Made by a program: the position numbers and the translations under genes
Source of the DNA: Methanothrix harundinacea 6Ac
GTDB taxonomy: Archaea > Halobacteriota > Methanosarcinia > Methanotrichales > Methanotrichaceae
Direction: 5' to 3'
Assembly (NCBI RefSeq): GCF_000235565.1
Contig: NC_017527.1
Coordinates: 310,001 to 374,000 of the forward strand
Length of the DNA stretch: 64,000 bases
Notes under the pieces: generated by a model
Told to the model about the DNA's origin: nothing
What the model saw: only the letters and a program-made list of their open reading frames with translations
Databases searched by the model: none
Shown here: one piece after another, positions 36,660 through 44,056 of the stretch
How the letters are laid out: the number at the start of each line of letters is the position of its first letter
How positions within the stretch are numbered: the stretch's first letter is position 1

Positions 36660-37157
36660 TTGGTTCTGATTGAGGATCCCATATATCGCGCATACTTGCG
36701 AAAGCTCGTGGGGGAGGAGGGGCTCCAGATCGTCGACTGCATGCCGGCGGAGGAGGTCACCGATGAATATGTGGCGGAGATCACGGGGATCAGCCTGAAT
36801 ACAGTCCGCAGGACCCTCTACCTCCTCTACGAGCACCGCCTGGCGAAGTACAGGCGGGAGAGGGATCCCGAAAGCGGCTGGCTCACCTACCTATGGACTT
36901 TATGCTCCGATAACCTCGATCGAGCCCTGGAGTCGGAGGCGAGAAAGCTTTTGAGGAAGCTCGAGGAGCGGCTCGCCTATGAGAAGGAGAACATATTTTA
37001 CGCATGCGTTGGCGGGTGCGCCCGTTTCGTCTTCGACGAGGCGAGCGAGAACAACTTCATCTGCCCCTTCTGCGGCGCGGGGCTCGAGTACATGGAGAAC
37101 GATCGGATCGTGACGACCCTGGAGAAGAGGATGGGGGAGCTCTCCGCCGTCCTGTGA
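36660..37157 (+). CDS. tfe: transcription initiation factor TFE (TFIIE-alpha homologue)
   Basis: 165 residues from TTG 36660, with 'GGGTGG' upstream and no better start nearby. The N-terminal winged helix has 'PIYRAYLRKLVGEEGLQIVD' and 'ISLNTVRRTLYLLYEHRLAK'. The zinc ribbon follows: C-V-G-G-C (near 116-120) and C-P-F-C (near 135-138). TFE helps RNA polymerase open promoters and works with TBP and TFB. The region upstream has a double TATA-like sequence. Confidence 0.95.
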   Translation: MVLIEDPIYRAYLRKLVGEEGLQIVDCMPAEEVTDEYVAEITGISLNTVRRTLYLLYEHRLAKYRRERDPESGWLTYLWTLCSDNLDRALESEARKLLRKLEERLAYEKENIFYACVGGCARFVFDEASENNFICPFCGAGLEYMENDRIVTTLEKRMGELSAVL

Positions 37158-37173
37158 CCTCGTAAGCCGTCTT

Positions 37174-37575
37174 CTAGAGCGCCTCGGGGTCGTTTCTCAT
37201 CACCGCCGTCCACCACCAGCGGGACATGTCGGCGAGGTCCCGGCTGAACATCCCGGAGAGCCTGTACTCCCCCGATCGGACGGCGATCAGCCCCGCCCCC
37301 AGGAGCTTGTTTCTCATGAAGTAGAAGGCGGACCGGGATACGCCGAGGTCTTCCATCATCCTCTTCCAGTCCCTGGTCTTGAGGGGTTCGCCCTTCCTCT
37401 GCCCCTCCTCCACCATGTTCAGAAAATCCCTGCCTCGGCGGGCCGTCCTCTCGTCCTGAAATAGGCGTAGCATCAGCTCAAGGTAAGGATCTTTCGACCG
37501 GCTGATCCAGTACTCCGACTTGGATCTGATCTTCAGGGTGGTTGCGGTTCTCGGAGCGTTCTTGACGTGGGTCAT
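37174..37575 (-). CDS. winged-helix DNA-binding-like protein
   Basis: 133 residues. The middle and C-terminal parts form a wHTH: 'LKTRDWKRMMEDLGVSRSAF' and 'NKLLGAGLIAVRSGEYRLSG', followed by 'RDLADMSRWWWTAVM'. No exact family is recognised; it looks like an archaeal regulator. Its start overlaps the stop of the next upstream gene in ATGA, so the two proteins are made together and may act together. Confidence 0.65.
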   Translation of the reverse strand: MTHVKNAPRTATTLKIRSKSEYWISRSKDPYLELMLRLFQDERTARRGRDFLNMVEEGQRKGEPLKTRDWKRMMEDLGVSRSAFYFMRNKLLGAGLIAVRSGEYRLSGMFSRDLADMSRWWWTAVMRNDPEAL

Positions 37576-37898
37576 GAATCGCTGGGAGCCGGGAGGGTGG
37601 CATTGAGGACGGATCTGACCAGGTCAGCGTACTCCTCTTTCAGGACGTAAACCGTTGGCAGCCGGTAGGATTTCTTATGTGCGCTGAGGATTCCCAGCTT
37701 TGAGCAGATATAACCCAACAGCGACGCCACTACCTTGCGTGAGGTCTCGAACTGCTCTTTGACCGCCTTGTATAGAGAGCTTACTGTGATTTCGCCCGCT
37801 TCCAGGATCACTCCCAGAACGAAACGCCTTCTCCCATCCGTGTCCAGGTCCAGGAACTGGACAAGACGGCTGGCGATCTCAGATTGCATCGAACTCAT
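37572..37898 (-). CDS. DUF2551-like small archaeal protein
   Basis: 108 residues, likely DUF2551. It contains 'FVLGVILEAGEITVSSLYKA', 'VASLLGYICSKLGILSAHK' and 'TVYVLKEEYADLVRSVL'. The fold reads as a winged helix, so DNA binding or protein binding is possible. It is the first gene of a two-gene operon with the wHTH protein. A minus-strand TATA-like 'AAGATATATATTGCC' lies about 50 bases upstream (37949-37963). Confidence 0.65.
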   Translation of the reverse strand: MSSMQSEIASRLVQFLDLDTDGRRRFVLGVILEAGEITVSSLYKAVKEQFETSRKVVASLLGYICSKLGILSAHKKSYRLPTVYVLKEEYADLVRSVLNATLPAPSDS

Positions 37899-38147
37899 AT
37901 AACATCACCACCGTCCGAGTACATCCGGACAGCGCATTGAGGCCAGGCAATATATATCTTGCCGTGACGGAGCCGCCCTTCGGCCCCCCGGAGGATCGCG
38001 GCGGAGGAGCCCCGATCCGGGGACGGTCCGGGGCGAGACCGAACTCTGCCCCAACTATAAATAACCATACAATATCATAATATATAAGCTATTGGTCTCC
38101 TGGAACAATTTGGAGCTCTGGAGATCCCCCTTCGGGGAGATCTTCGG

Positions 38148-38855
38148 ATGAATGGGCCAAATAATATCGCAACAGCTCAGGGATGGGACGAGGATGATGA
38201 GTGGGGGTCGGGACGGTTGAGACCATCGGTGGAGGGATCCGGGTTCGAGGAGGAGTTCTCCGATCTGATCGAGCTGAACGGCTACAAAGTCGCCAAGGCG
38301 GCGAGGTCCGAGGACGGCGGGTCGGAGCTCTTCGCTTCCAGGACCGACGAGGTGGGCCACCAGGTGACTTACGTCATCCACCTCAAGCCTTCCGGCGCGG
38401 CCGTCGACGAGGCGGCGGTCGAGAGGGCGGCCAGGGCCAGGGATAGGCACCCCGGAAGCATCTCCGTCGTGGTATCTCCCTCCTCGGAGTTCGCGAGGTC
38501 GGTGGTGGACCTCGCCGACCGGCGGGGGGTGAGGCTCTGGGGCGAGGAGGAGATCCGCCGGCTCCGCAGGAACGTCGCCGATAAGCGGGGGCTCCGACGG
38601 AGTGATGCCGCCGACGGCTCCGATCTGCGGGGCCGGAGGAGGAGTCGATCCCGGGCGAAGGTCGCGCTCCTCCTTGGGGTCCTCGCCGCCGCCCTCCTCT
38701 ACGTGAACTTCTTCGGGACTGGAGCCGACCCCCTCCGGACTGCCCTCATCGATCTCGGAGATCGGGTGGAGGAGATCTGGAGGGTCGGGGCCCCTCCCCT
38801 CCGGGAAGGGCTCGGCCACTTCCGCGACCGTATCCAGGATCTCCTCCGGGGATGA
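38148..38855 (+). CDS. membrane-anchored Mrr-like nuclease-fold protein, likely inactive
   Basis: 235 residues. Residues ~28-140 resemble the Mrr-type restriction fold: 'GSGFEEEFSDLIELNGYKVA', 'SEDGGSELFAS', 'YVIHLKP' and 'GVRLWGEEEIRRL'. At the active site the expected Asp after D-G-G-x is Glu60 and the usual Q-x-K is His78-Leu-Lys80, so cleavage may be lost or altered. A basic patch ('RGRRRSRSRAK') precedes one membrane span near 171-187. The C-terminal ~45 residues would lie across the membrane. Function unknown; AT-rich promoter sequence precedes it near 38060-38095. Confidence 0.65.
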   Translation: MNGPNNIATAQGWDEDDEWGSGRLRPSVEGSGFEEEFSDLIELNGYKVAKAARSEDGGSELFASRTDEVGHQVTYVIHLKPSGAAVDEAAVERAARARDRHPGSISVVVSPSSEFARSVVDLADRRGVRLWGEEEIRRLRRNVADKRGLRRSDAADGSDLRGRRRSRSRAKVALLLGVLAAALLYVNFFGTGADPLRTALIDLGDRVEEIWRVGAPPLREGLGHFRDRIQDLLRG

Positions 38856-38887
38856 GATGAGGAGGGGATGAGATAAGGCTTAACAAC

Positions 38888-39688
38888 GTGGCCGGCGAGA
38901 GGTCTGGAGAGGGCCGAGATCAGAGTCTCCTCATCGTCGGCTCCGGGGGCGAGGGCTTGTTGGATCCTGACTACTGGTACAAGAGGGGGGCCGCCCACTA
39001 TGGCTCTGGCCTCTTCGAAGAGGCGGCAGATAGTCTCGCGAGGGCGATAGAGGCCGACCCCATCTTCTTCGAGGCCCGCTACCTCCTCGGGGAGGCCCTT
39101 CGGAAGAAGGGCCGCTATCAGGCGGCGGTCGAATCTTACGATGCTGCCCTGGATTTGAAGCCGGACCACCCCCGGAGCTGGAGAGGGAGGGCGGTGGCCT
39201 TGAACGAGCTCGACCGGCACGAGGAGGCCCTGGAGTCGGCGGATAGGGCCCTTGGTCTCGACCCCAGAGATGCCCGATGCTGGATCGTCAAGGGATACGC
39301 CTTTCACGCTCTTGGAAGGTTCTCCGAGGCGGCCGAATCCTACGATAGGGCCCTCGAGATCGAACCCCTGGGGCCGAGGGCTGGCCGGGCGTGGAACAAC
39401 AAGGGCGCAGCCCTCGACAATCTCGGCCGCCACGAGGAGGCCCTGGAATGCTACGACGAGTCGATCCTCATCGACCCCTTCGACTTCTACACCTGGAACA
39501 ACAAGGGGGTCTCTCTCATCGCCCTCAAACGGCCCGAAGAGGCGGTGGAGTGCTTCGGGAAGGCGGTGGAGCTCTTCCCGGGGTACACCACCGCCTGGCG
39601 GAACAGGGCCCTCGCCCTGAAGTCCTTGGGGAGGGAAGGGGAGGCGGAGGAGGCCCTCGATAGGGCCCGGGACCTGGAGGCCCGTTAG
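38888..39688 (+). CDS. TPR repeat protein
   Basis: 266 residues from GTG 38888. Six or seven TPR units fill the protein, with the consensus W-x-x-[KR]-G-x-A-L...G-R-x-E-E-A-L-x-x-[YF]-D-x-A-L-x-[IL]-x-P. Examples are 'GRYQAAVESYDAALDLKPDH' and 'GRHEEALECYDESILIDPFD'. No signal or membrane span is seen. It follows the Mrr-like membrane gene by 32 bases. A scaffold role is likely. Confidence 0.85.
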   Translation: MAGERSGEGRDQSLLIVGSGGEGLLDPDYWYKRGAAHYGSGLFEEAADSLARAIEADPIFFEARYLLGEALRKKGRYQAAVESYDAALDLKPDHPRSWRGRAVALNELDRHEEALESADRALGLDPRDARCWIVKGYAFHALGRFSEAAESYDRALEIEPLGPRAGRAWNNKGAALDNLGRHEEALECYDESILIDPFDFYTWNNKGVSLIALKRPEEAVECFGKAVELFPGYTTAWRNRALALKSLGREGEAEEALDRARDLEAR

Positions 39689-39709
39689 AAGATCGCCCTC
39701 CACCGCCGT

Positions 39710-40693
39710 CTACTGGAGGAACTCCGAGATCTCCCAGAGGCCGTAAGGATCGCAGCCCCCCGACCCCAGGAGCCAGTTCTTCTCCTCTTCCTTCTGGTCG
39801 GAGGTGGTCACCTCCGACGGCTCCACCGCCGGGACGGGCCCCGCCGGGCTCGCCTGGACGAAGGCCCACTCTTCGCCGCCGTCGGGGTACCTGGACCAGC
39901 TGTTGTTGTCGTCCTCCCCATCATCGAGGGCCGGGGTTCTATCCACCTCCATCCCCGCGCCGTCTCTGAGGGTCACGAGCTCGTCATCGTTTCTGAGCCA
40001 GTACCCGTCGGCCTTCACCAACAGAAAACCCCCACCAACGAGGACCGTCCCGGGGGATATGCCGACGACGGACCCCCCCGCCGCCGTCAGGGTCCAGCCC
40101 CCTATGGCGGCCTCCTCAAACCCGTCGTTGTAGAGCTCCACCCACTCTCCTCCCTCGTCGCTCCCGGGGGGGTTCGCCTCCACCTCGTTTATCACGACCC
40201 TGACCCCTCCCCCGGCGGCGTCCGCCTCGCCGCTCTGCCACCATCCTCTCGGATCGAACTCGTCGGCTTCAAGGTCGCAGACCTCGGCGAGCCCCGCCTC
40301 CACCAGGAGCCTGTTGAGGGGGTGGCTGAGGTTCAGCCCTCCGGCGGGGTCGGAGAGGTAAACGACGGCGAGGAGCCTCCCCTGGGGGTCCCGGCCGCCT
40401 TCGGTCCGGTCGTCGATGTCCAGAGAGACCGTCCTGTTCTTGAGGAGGGATTCGGCAAACGTCCTCGCCACCTCCCACCCCTCCGATCCGTTGGGAGGGA
40501 GGGCCACGTCCGCGACTCTCACCGTCACCACCCCAGAACCCGTCCGGGGGTCTCCCCCGTCGATGGCCACCTCGAGGACGTCCCCGGCTATGACGGCGAT
40601 CACCGTCCCGTTCGCCTCGTCAGGGGCTGCCGAGGCGATAGCCGCCGCCAGGGTCAGCATCATAATCATGGCAAACTTCGTCGTGATTCTCAT
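39710..40693 (-). CDS. secreted thermonuclease-like protein with lamin-tail domain
   Basis: 327 residues. A signal peptide covers 1-22. Residues ~27-140 resemble the staphylococcal nuclease (SNase) fold: 'GTVIAVIAGDVLEVAID', 'TVRVADVALPP', 'AESLLKNRTVSLD' and 'DPQGRLLAVVYL'; catalytic Arg and Asp are not all evident ('VRVADV' replaces the usual V-R-L-x-G-I-D). Residues ~165-280 form a lamin-tail domain: 'VVINEVEANPPGSDEGGEWV' and 'GGWTLTAAGG', 'NNSWSRYPDG'. SNase-LTD proteins are exported nucleases in many microbes. It overlaps the upstream TPR gene in ATGA. Confidence 0.78.
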   Translation of the reverse strand: MRITTKFAMIMMLTLAAAIASAAPDEANGTVIAVIAGDVLEVAIDGGDPRTGSGVVTVRVADVALPPNGSEGWEVARTFAESLLKNRTVSLDIDDRTEGGRDPQGRLLAVVYLSDPAGGLNLSHPLNRLLVEAGLAEVCDLEADEFDPRGWWQSGEADAAGGGVRVVINEVEANPPGSDEGGEWVELYNDGFEEAAIGGWTLTAAGGSVVGISPGTVLVGGGFLLVKADGYWLRNDDELVTLRDGAGMEVDRTPALDDGEDDNNSWSRYPDGGEEWAFVQASPAGPVPAVEPSEVTTSDQKEEEKNWLLGSGGCDPYGLWEISEFLQ

Positions 40694-41745
40694 GGTCCGC
40701 GCCTCCTCAGGGATCTGTCGGCGAAGATTATCAGCCTGTTGAGGGGCGACGAGAGCGGCTCTCGATGGAGCGCCCTGCCCTTACCCCCCAGGTTCGATAG
40801 GATCCCTGCCGCCAATATCGCAGCGATCACCGTGACGGTCCTCCAGCCCGAAAGCTTCTCGTTCTCCGTCTCCCCCCCGGATCCTCCGCCCTCCGAGGGG
40901 AGTGGGAACCTCTTCTCCGTCTCGACGTACATCCTCTCTCTGGAAAGGGCGAAGGCCTCTTCCGTCTCCTCATTGAGGGTGGGGACGAGGAGACCCCGGT
41001 TGTACCAGGCGTACTCGTGGAGCGGATCGAGAGCTATCGCCCAGCTGTAGCTATCCTGGGCCTCCTGATATCTGCCGAGCTGGTGGAGGGCCGACCCCCG
41101 GTTGTTCCATAGGTCGGGATCCTCGGGGTCGATCTCGATCGCCCGGTCGTAGCAGGCCAGGGCCTCCTCGGGACGGCCGAGCTGGAGGAGGATCGCCCCC
41201 TTGCTGTTCCAGGCGTCGGCGTCCTCCGGGTCCATCGCCAGGGCCGTATCCGTCGAAGCCAGGGCCTCCTCAAGCCGCCCGAGACGGGCGAGGACCGTCC
41301 CCCTCCCGTTCCAGGCGTCGGGGTCCTTCGAGTCGAACTCCGCCGCCCGGTTATAGCTCTCCAGCGCCTCTTCGTACCTGCCGAGGCTGGAGAGGGCGGA
41401 GCCGGTGCCGAGCCAGAGGTCGGGGTCGAAGGGCTCGATCTTCGCCCCCCGCTGGTAGCATTCCAGCGCCTCTTCGTACCTGCCGAGGCTGGAGAGGGCG
41501 AGCCCCCTGTTGTACCAGATGTCGGGGTTGTAGGCGTCCAGGGCCGTAGCCCGGTCGTAGCTCGCAACCGCCTCTTGGTACTCCCCCCTCCTGGCCTGGG
41601 CGTTCCCCATATCCGACCAATCCTTGGCGGAGAGGTCCTCGCCCACCGCCCCCAGAACCAGGAAGAGGACGAGGAATAAGATGATGGATGCTATCCGGCA
41701 TCCAACCTTGAACCCCTCTGGGACGGCGACCGTTTCGGGCTCCAT
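40690..41745 (-). CDS. membrane-bound TPR repeat protein
   Basis: 351 residues. A hydrophobic segment (about 20-35) serves as signal or anchor. Six TPR units fill 42-255, very regular: 'GRYEEALECYQRGAKIEPFD', 'GRLEEALASTDTALAMDPED', 'GRPEEALACYDRAIEIDPED'. A Ser/Gly-rich linker then leads to a second hydrophobic stretch near 302-318, then a basic tail. The repeats probably face outward and bind other envelope proteins. ATG follows GGAGG and the gene overlaps the nuclease-like gene by four bases. Confidence 0.85.
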   Translation of the reverse strand: MEPETVAVPEGFKVGCRIASIILFLVLFLVLGAVGEDLSAKDWSDMGNAQARRGEYQEAVASYDRATALDAYNPDIWYNRGLALSSLGRYEEALECYQRGAKIEPFDPDLWLGTGSALSSLGRYEEALESYNRAAEFDSKDPDAWNGRGTVLARLGRLEEALASTDTALAMDPEDADAWNSKGAILLQLGRPEEALACYDRAIEIDPEDPDLWNNRGSALHQLGRYQEAQDSYSWAIALDPLHEYAWYNRGLLVPTLNEETEEAFALSRERMYVETEKRFPLPSEGGGSGGETENEKLSGWRTVTVIAAILAAGILSNLGGKGRALHREPLSSPLNRLIIFADRSLRRRGP

Positions 41746-41793
41746 ATATCCTCCTCTCCTCGACCCTTCCCCGCCGGGACGGCTCCTCGGCGA

Positions 41794-43086
41794 TCAGCGG
41801 AAGCCGCTTGTGGGGGTCAACCCCAACCCCTGGCGGAAGTTCGATTCCAGATCGATCTTTTCAAACTCCATTATCATCACCGGTCTCTGGGTCCCGTTCT
41901 TATCTATCCCCATCCCCAGCCGATTCGCCGATCCGAAATTCTTGAACTCGGCATCGATAGCGATCCTCCCCACCGAGAGGTTTGAGCCGATCTCGGAGCT
42001 TCCATTCAGCTCGTCGGCCTCCGAGGGGGTAGCTACCACCGTCATATTCCCGGGCGGCACGCCGTCACCATCGACGCCTATCAGGTCGGCCCCCGAGGGG
42101 GCTTCACCCACCGTCATATCCGATCGGGTCGCCTCCCGGAAGAGGAGCTTCTTGACCTCCTCCACCTGGGCCCCCATCACCGGGGCAGGATCCTCGGGAG
42201 CCAGCTCCATACCCAAATCGGCCAGGCCGGGGGGCTCCAGGGACCCATCGGAGATATCCAGTTCCGGCGATGGGGGAGGTGACGTCGGCTCCGGTCCGGC
42301 GACGAGGTGCCCGGCCTCGCCCTCCATCCCCGAGGCCTCCGCCGGGGCTGGGGGAGCGGTCCCTTCCTTCTCCGGGTCACCGACCTCCTCCGCCCCCTTC
42401 TCCTCCGAGGGGAGACGCCTCGATGTGCTGGGGGCGGTCCTCTTCTCCCTGGCGACGTCGATGGCGGCAGCTCCGGCCACCTCGGAGGAGGTGGCCGATT
42501 TCGGGGCGGGTCCCGCTGCCAGATGGCCGGGGTCATCGGATCCTCCGCCCTCCTCTGGGGCTTCATACAAGGCCTCCGGTTCGGCTCTCTCCCCAGTCCT
42601 GGCGGAGGGGGTCCCAGATCCGGCCACCACTGGTCTCGAAAGGTCCGGGAGGGGCCTCTTTTCAGCCACCCCTTCAGAGGTCGTCTCCACGGATGGCCCG
42701 ATGGCGACGGCTTCCTCCCCTGCAGGCTCCGGTCCGGCCGCCGGGGCCTCTGGCAAGGCCCCGGACTCTGAGCCGTCGGTCAGCCCGCCGCCCTCAGGTC
42801 CGGCGGTGGTATTGGAGGGGCTTACCTCGCCGATCCTGGGGCGATCGCGGGCGGATCCGGCCTTGTAGATCGTCGGGGTCTCATTAGCCTCGGGGGGGTG
42901 ATGGTCGGGACCTTCCCCCTTCGAGGAGCCGCCGAGATCGTCGCGGACCCCCTCCCTCGCCTCGGCGGAGGAAGATCCTCCGCCACCCCCTGAAGATGCC
43001 CTCTTGCCGCTTCCTCCCGACGAGGCGAAGGCGGCGCCTCCCCCGAAGGCCCCGGACCGCCCCTCATCGACGGTCTTGGGGGTCAT
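41794..43086 (-). CDS. long low-complexity protein of unknown function
   Basis: 430 residues, mostly Gly, Ala, Pro, Ser and Glu, so probably disordered. Only the last ~70 residues look folded ('AIDAEFKNFGSANRLGMGID', 'PVMIMEFEKIDLESNFRQ'). The opposite strand is also open because of GC bias, but its frame has no start signal or conserved features, and the C-terminal block supports this strand. The start overlaps the end of the small membrane-protein gene by 23 bases, consistent with an operon. Several N-x-S/T sites suggest a surface location despite no clear signal peptide. Confidence 0.55.
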   Translation of the reverse strand: MTPKTVDEGRSGAFGGGAAFASSGGSGKRASSGGGGGSSSAEAREGVRDDLGGSSKGEGPDHHPPEANETPTIYKAGSARDRPRIGEVSPSNTTAGPEGGGLTDGSESGALPEAPAAGPEPAGEEAVAIGPSVETTSEGVAEKRPLPDLSRPVVAGSGTPSARTGERAEPEALYEAPEEGGGSDDPGHLAAGPAPKSATSSEVAGAAAIDVAREKRTAPSTSRRLPSEEKGAEEVGDPEKEGTAPPAPAEASGMEGEAGHLVAGPEPTSPPPSPELDISDGSLEPPGLADLGMELAPEDPAPVMGAQVEEVKKLLFREATRSDMTVGEAPSGADLIGVDGDGVPPGNMTVVATPSEADELNGSSEIGSNLSVGRIAIDAEFKNFGSANRLGMGIDKNGTQRPVMIMEFEKIDLESNFRQGLGLTPTSGFR

Positions 43087-43405
43087 ATCCAGCTTCTCCG
43101 AGGGGGGGGACCAGGAGGGGGCTCCCCGGGGTGGAAGGCCTCAGGCCCGAAGGGGAGAGGTTGCCAACATATCCGGAGCCACGATCGCTGGAGAGGAGGA
43201 GCCCCAAGCCAGGCGTCAGGAGGACGAGCCCCAGGACCATCAGGGCGCTCCAGACCCGGACCTGCTTTTTTGGGGGGACGTTAAGCCGCCTCAGCACCTC
43301 CATATCCCGGAGCTTACGGCTCTCTCCCCTCCGGGCGGCGTGGATCTTGTATGCGGAGTATCCGGTCAGGATAGAGCCGACGATGATGGCTGCCAGGGCT
43401 AACAT
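43064..43405 (-). CDS. small two-span membrane protein
   Basis: 113 residues with hydrophobic spans near 2-18 and 51-71 joined by a basic loop ('RRGESRKLRDMEVLRRLNVP'). No family is recognised. It heads the operon with the low-complexity protein and is divergent from another small membrane protein at 43552. The C-terminal ~35 residues overlap the next gene and may be non-conserved. Confidence 0.5.
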   Translation of the reverse strand: MLALAAIIVGSILTGYSAYKIHAARRGESRKLRDMEVLRRLNVPPKKQVRVWSALMVLGLVLLTPGLGLLLSSDRGSGYVGNLSPSGLRPSTPGSPLLVPPLGEAGYDPQDRR

Positions 43406-43551
43406 AGCTCCCTCACCTATTTGACCAGTTGGATGATATATATTTTAGTTATATATCAGTTACGCATAATGTTATAAAAATACTTTTCGCAGGTTGTGGA
43501 AATGGTCAAACTTTTAAATCGACCTGCCTCAATAATGCCGAGGCCTTTAGC

Positions 43552-43944
43552 ATGAGAGAAGAAGAGAAGTTCCAGATCATATGGGAGAACGCCCAGAGGA
43601 TGCCGGATATGGAGAAAGCTCTATTCTACGAGCTTGAGCGGAAGAAGCCTGTGGTGGGACTTTTGATGGTCCTCCTCCTCTTTGCGGGGGGAGGTCTCAT
43701 CTACGGGGGGAGGGCTGTCCTGGGACTGATGCTGGTCCTCGTCGATATCCTCCTCCTCGGAGCCCTCCTCGCCTTCCGCGGATTCGGACCCTTCGTCCCC
43801 GGCGAGGCTCTCCAGGCAGCAAGCCTGGTCCTGGTCCCTATGATCTTGGCCCTCTACCTCTACGCCGGATGGAAGGCCCTCACGGCGATCGAGGATTATA
43901 ACGAGCGGCTGTACGTCACGGTCTTCGACCGGTCTCCCCGCTGA
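43552..43944 (+). CDS. small three-span membrane protein
   Basis: 130 residues from ATG 43552. The frame is open to 43429, but a TATA box 'CTTTTAAATCG' (43510-43520) places transcription start only a few bases before this ATG, so the message is nearly leaderless. Hydrophobic spans lie near 34-51, 55-75 and 89-106, with a charged N-terminus. No family recognised. It converges on the giant surface-protein gene. Confidence 0.6.
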   Translation: MREEEKFQIIWENAQRMPDMEKALFYELERKKPVVGLLMVLLLFAGGGLIYGGRAVLGLMLVLVDILLLGALLAFRGFGPFVPGEALQAASLVLVPMILALYLYAGWKALTAIEDYNERLYVTVFDRSPR

Positions 43945-44000
43945 GGCTACGCCTCCAGAGGGCGGGCCCCTGGGGCCCAGGGATAATAAGAGGGTGGATC

Positions 44001-44023
44001 GGAGGCGAAGAGATGCCGCCTCC
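44001..44023. terminator. hairpin between convergent genes
   Basis: GGAGGCG (44001-44007) and CGCCTCC (44017-44023) are perfect complements with a 9-base loop. Just left, 'GGGCCCCTGGGGCCC' is another short inverted repeat. The pair lies between the convergent ends at 43944 and 44057 and may stop transcription from both sides. Confidence 0.35.
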
Positions 44024-44056
44024 GCCCCAATCTCCAGATCTGAGGTCCAAGCCCGT

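Noticed and set aside
41624-42868. Plus-strand ORF of 414 codons
   Set aside because: Opposite to the low-complexity gene; starts inside the TPR gene and lacks a ribosome site, though the choice of strand is not fully certain.
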